From: Clostridia bacterium
GTDB taxonomy: Bacteria; Bacillota; Clostridia; Saccharofermentanales; UBA5734
Direction: 5' to 3'
Length of the DNA: 6,233 nucleotides
NCBI GenBank assembly: GCA_018056585.1
Contig: JAGPFK010000098.1
Span: forward strand, 1 to 6,233
Shown here: positions 5,072 to 6,233 of the stretch, piece after piece
Position numbering within the stretch: the first letter of the stretch is position 1
Layout of the letters: every line of letters starts with the position of its first letter
Program-made: the position numbers and the translations under genes
The notes under the pieces: generated by a model
Seen by the model: the letters and a program-made list of their open reading frames with translations, nothing else
The model's database searches: none
What the model was told of the DNA's origin: nothing

Positions 5072-6233
5072 ATGCCTAGGGAATTCTCGCTGGAAAATAC
5101 GAGAAATATCGGCATTATGGCACATATTGACGCGGGTAAAACCACGACAACCGAGCGTATTTTGTTCTATACGGGCAAGATTTATAAACTGGGTGAGGTC
5201 CATGAAGGGGCTGCCACAATGGACTGGATGGAACAAGAGCAGGAGCGTGGGATTACCATTACTTCAGCTGCAACAACGGCGCAATGGAAAGGGACGCGTA
5301 TCAACATTATTGATACGCCGGGCCATGTTGATTTTACCGTAGAAGTTGAACGTTCTTTGCGTGTCCTGGATGGGGCTGTGGCGGTATTTTGCGCAAAGGG
5401 CGGCGTTGAGCCTCAAACTGAAACAGTTTGGCGGCAGGCCGATCATTATCGGGTGCCAAGGCTTGCCTATATCAACAAAATGGATATCATGGGCGCTGAT
5501 TTTTTCCGCGTTGTTGAGATGATGAAGCAACGACTCAAAACCAATGCTGTGCCAATCCAGCTGCCCATCGGGAAAGAAGAGAATTTTACCGGCATGATCG
5601 ACCTGATGTCGATGAAGGCCATTGTTTATGGCGACGAGATGGGGCTGAACATTCAGGAACAAGAAATTCCCGAAGACCTGAGAGATACGGCGCAGGTTTG
5701 GCATGATCATTTAATAGAGTCGGTTGCTGAGACCGATGATGAGCTGACGCTTAAGTTCCTTGAGGGAGAAGAGATAACGACAGAGGAACTGAAACGGGCT
5801 ATCCGCAAAGCAACGATTGCCTGTCATCTGACGCCGGTATGTTGTGGTTCATCCTACAAAAACAAAGGGGTTCAGAGATTACTCGATGCGATCGTTGACT
5901 ACCTGCCATCGCCGCTTGATGTGCCGCCGATCAATGGAATCAATCCAGAGACAGGGGAGGAGGAAATTCGTCCAACTGACGATGAAGCCCCCTTTTCTGC
6001 CCTGGCATTTAAAATCATGACGGATCCTTTTGTTGGAAAACTTTGCTTTATCCGTGTCTATTCGGGGACGCTTGAAGCAGGCTCTTATACCTTAAACTCA
6101 ACAAAAAATAAGAGAGAGCGTGTCGGGCGTCTTTTACAGATGCATGCCAATCACCGGGCCGAAATTGATCAGGTTTATTCTGGCGATATTGCGGCGGTCA
6201 TTGGGCTGCGCTATACGACGACAGGGGATACCC
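5072..6233 (+). CDS. fusA: Elongation factor G, C-terminal part cut by window edge
   Basis: EF-G is the GTPase that drives tRNA-mRNA translocation and, with RRF, ribosome recycling. I read 387 residues of a usual ~690: the whole G domain and part of domain II. GTPase motifs are AHIDAGKTTTTE (17-28, P-loop), the switch I region ending RGITI (59-63, Thr62), DTPGH (81-85, with catalytic His85), NKMD (135-138) and CGSSYKNKG (258-266). Phe88, a fusidic-acid contact site in S. aureus numbering, is ancestral. CAKGGVEPQTETVWRQAD (107-124) and NKMDIMGADF agree with main EF-G of Clostridia, not with the divergent second EF-G copies. Domain II includes FKIMTDPFVGKLCFIRVYSGTL. The 31-base gap from rpsG implies one transcript. 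The tuf gene is the expected next gene beyond the edge. Confidence 0.98.
   Translation, partial: MPREFSLENTRNIGIMAHIDAGKTTTTERILFYTGKIYKLGEVHEGAATMDWMEQEQERGITITSAATTAQWKGTRINIIDTPGHVDFTVEVERSLRVLDGAVAVFCAKGGVEPQTETVWRQADHYRVPRLAYINKMDIMGADFFRVVEMMKQRLKTNAVPIQLPIGKEENFTGMIDLMSMKAIVYGDEMGLNIQEQEIPEDLRDTAQVWHDHLIESVAETDDELTLKFLEGEEITTEELKRAIRKATIACHLTPVCCGSSYKNKGVQRLLDAIVDYLPSPLDVPPINGINPETGEEEIRPTDDEAPFSALAFKIMTDPFVGKLCFIRVYSGTLEAGSYTLNSTKNKRERVGRLLQMHANHRAEIDQVYSGDIAAVIGLRYTTTGDT

Noticed and set aside
1..6233. CRISPR array, insertion sequence, prophage, tRNA or rRNA
   Set aside because: No regularly spaced repeats, transposase, integrase or RNA gene sequence was seen on either strand.

Overview
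The window carries six protein genes and no RNA genes, mobile elements or CRISPR. The proteins point to an anaerobic, moderate-GC bacterium of the class Clostridia. EF-G has the clostridial-type phrases CAKGGVEPQTETVWRQAD and NKMDIMGADF, enolase has a long ELYDEAKAAGKEG insertion, S12 is the long Firmicutes form, and ribosome binding sites are strong GGAGG types. This placement comes from remembered family patterns, not from a search.

Left part (1-2579), all on the minus strand. A cytoplasmic-type serine beta-lactamase/esterase-family gene (1300-2490) has its own good promoter (2551-2579). It is followed by the enolase gene eno (1168 down to the window edge, C-terminus missing). The 131-base gap between them holds an extended -10 promoter for eno, a 16-bp perfect palindrome over the lactamase stop codon, and a 7-bp stem near the predicted start of the eno mRNA.

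Middle (2580-3788). In the divergent spacer, a minus-strand hairpin with a T-run lies directly behind the lactamase promoter, and a weaker promoter points right. The rightward gene (2685-3788) encodes a uroporphyrinogen-decarboxylase-superfamily protein. It keeps the His-x-Cys ... Cys set used for zinc by corrinoid/thiol methyltransferases of the MtaA/CmuA type, so it is more likely a methyltransferase-like enzyme than a haem enzyme.

Right part (3789-6233), plus strand, is the str operon: rpsL (S12), rpsG (S7) and fusA (EF-G, cut at the edge after 387 residues); tuf would be expected next. A near-consensus promoter (3875-3903) drives it. Its predicted leader of about 86 bases starts with a terminator-like hairpin and then a second, longer hairpin before a near-perfect Shine-Dalgarno. 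The rpsL-rpsG spacer is long (149 bases) and has a stem over the rpsL stop codon. A GGTAAA hexamer repeated three times joins the rpsG stop to the fusA ribosome binding site.

The genes are mostly housekeeping. I see no convincing new multi-gene system. The points worth checking are the RNA leaders, the UroD-like enzyme and the unusual neighbourhood of the str operon.
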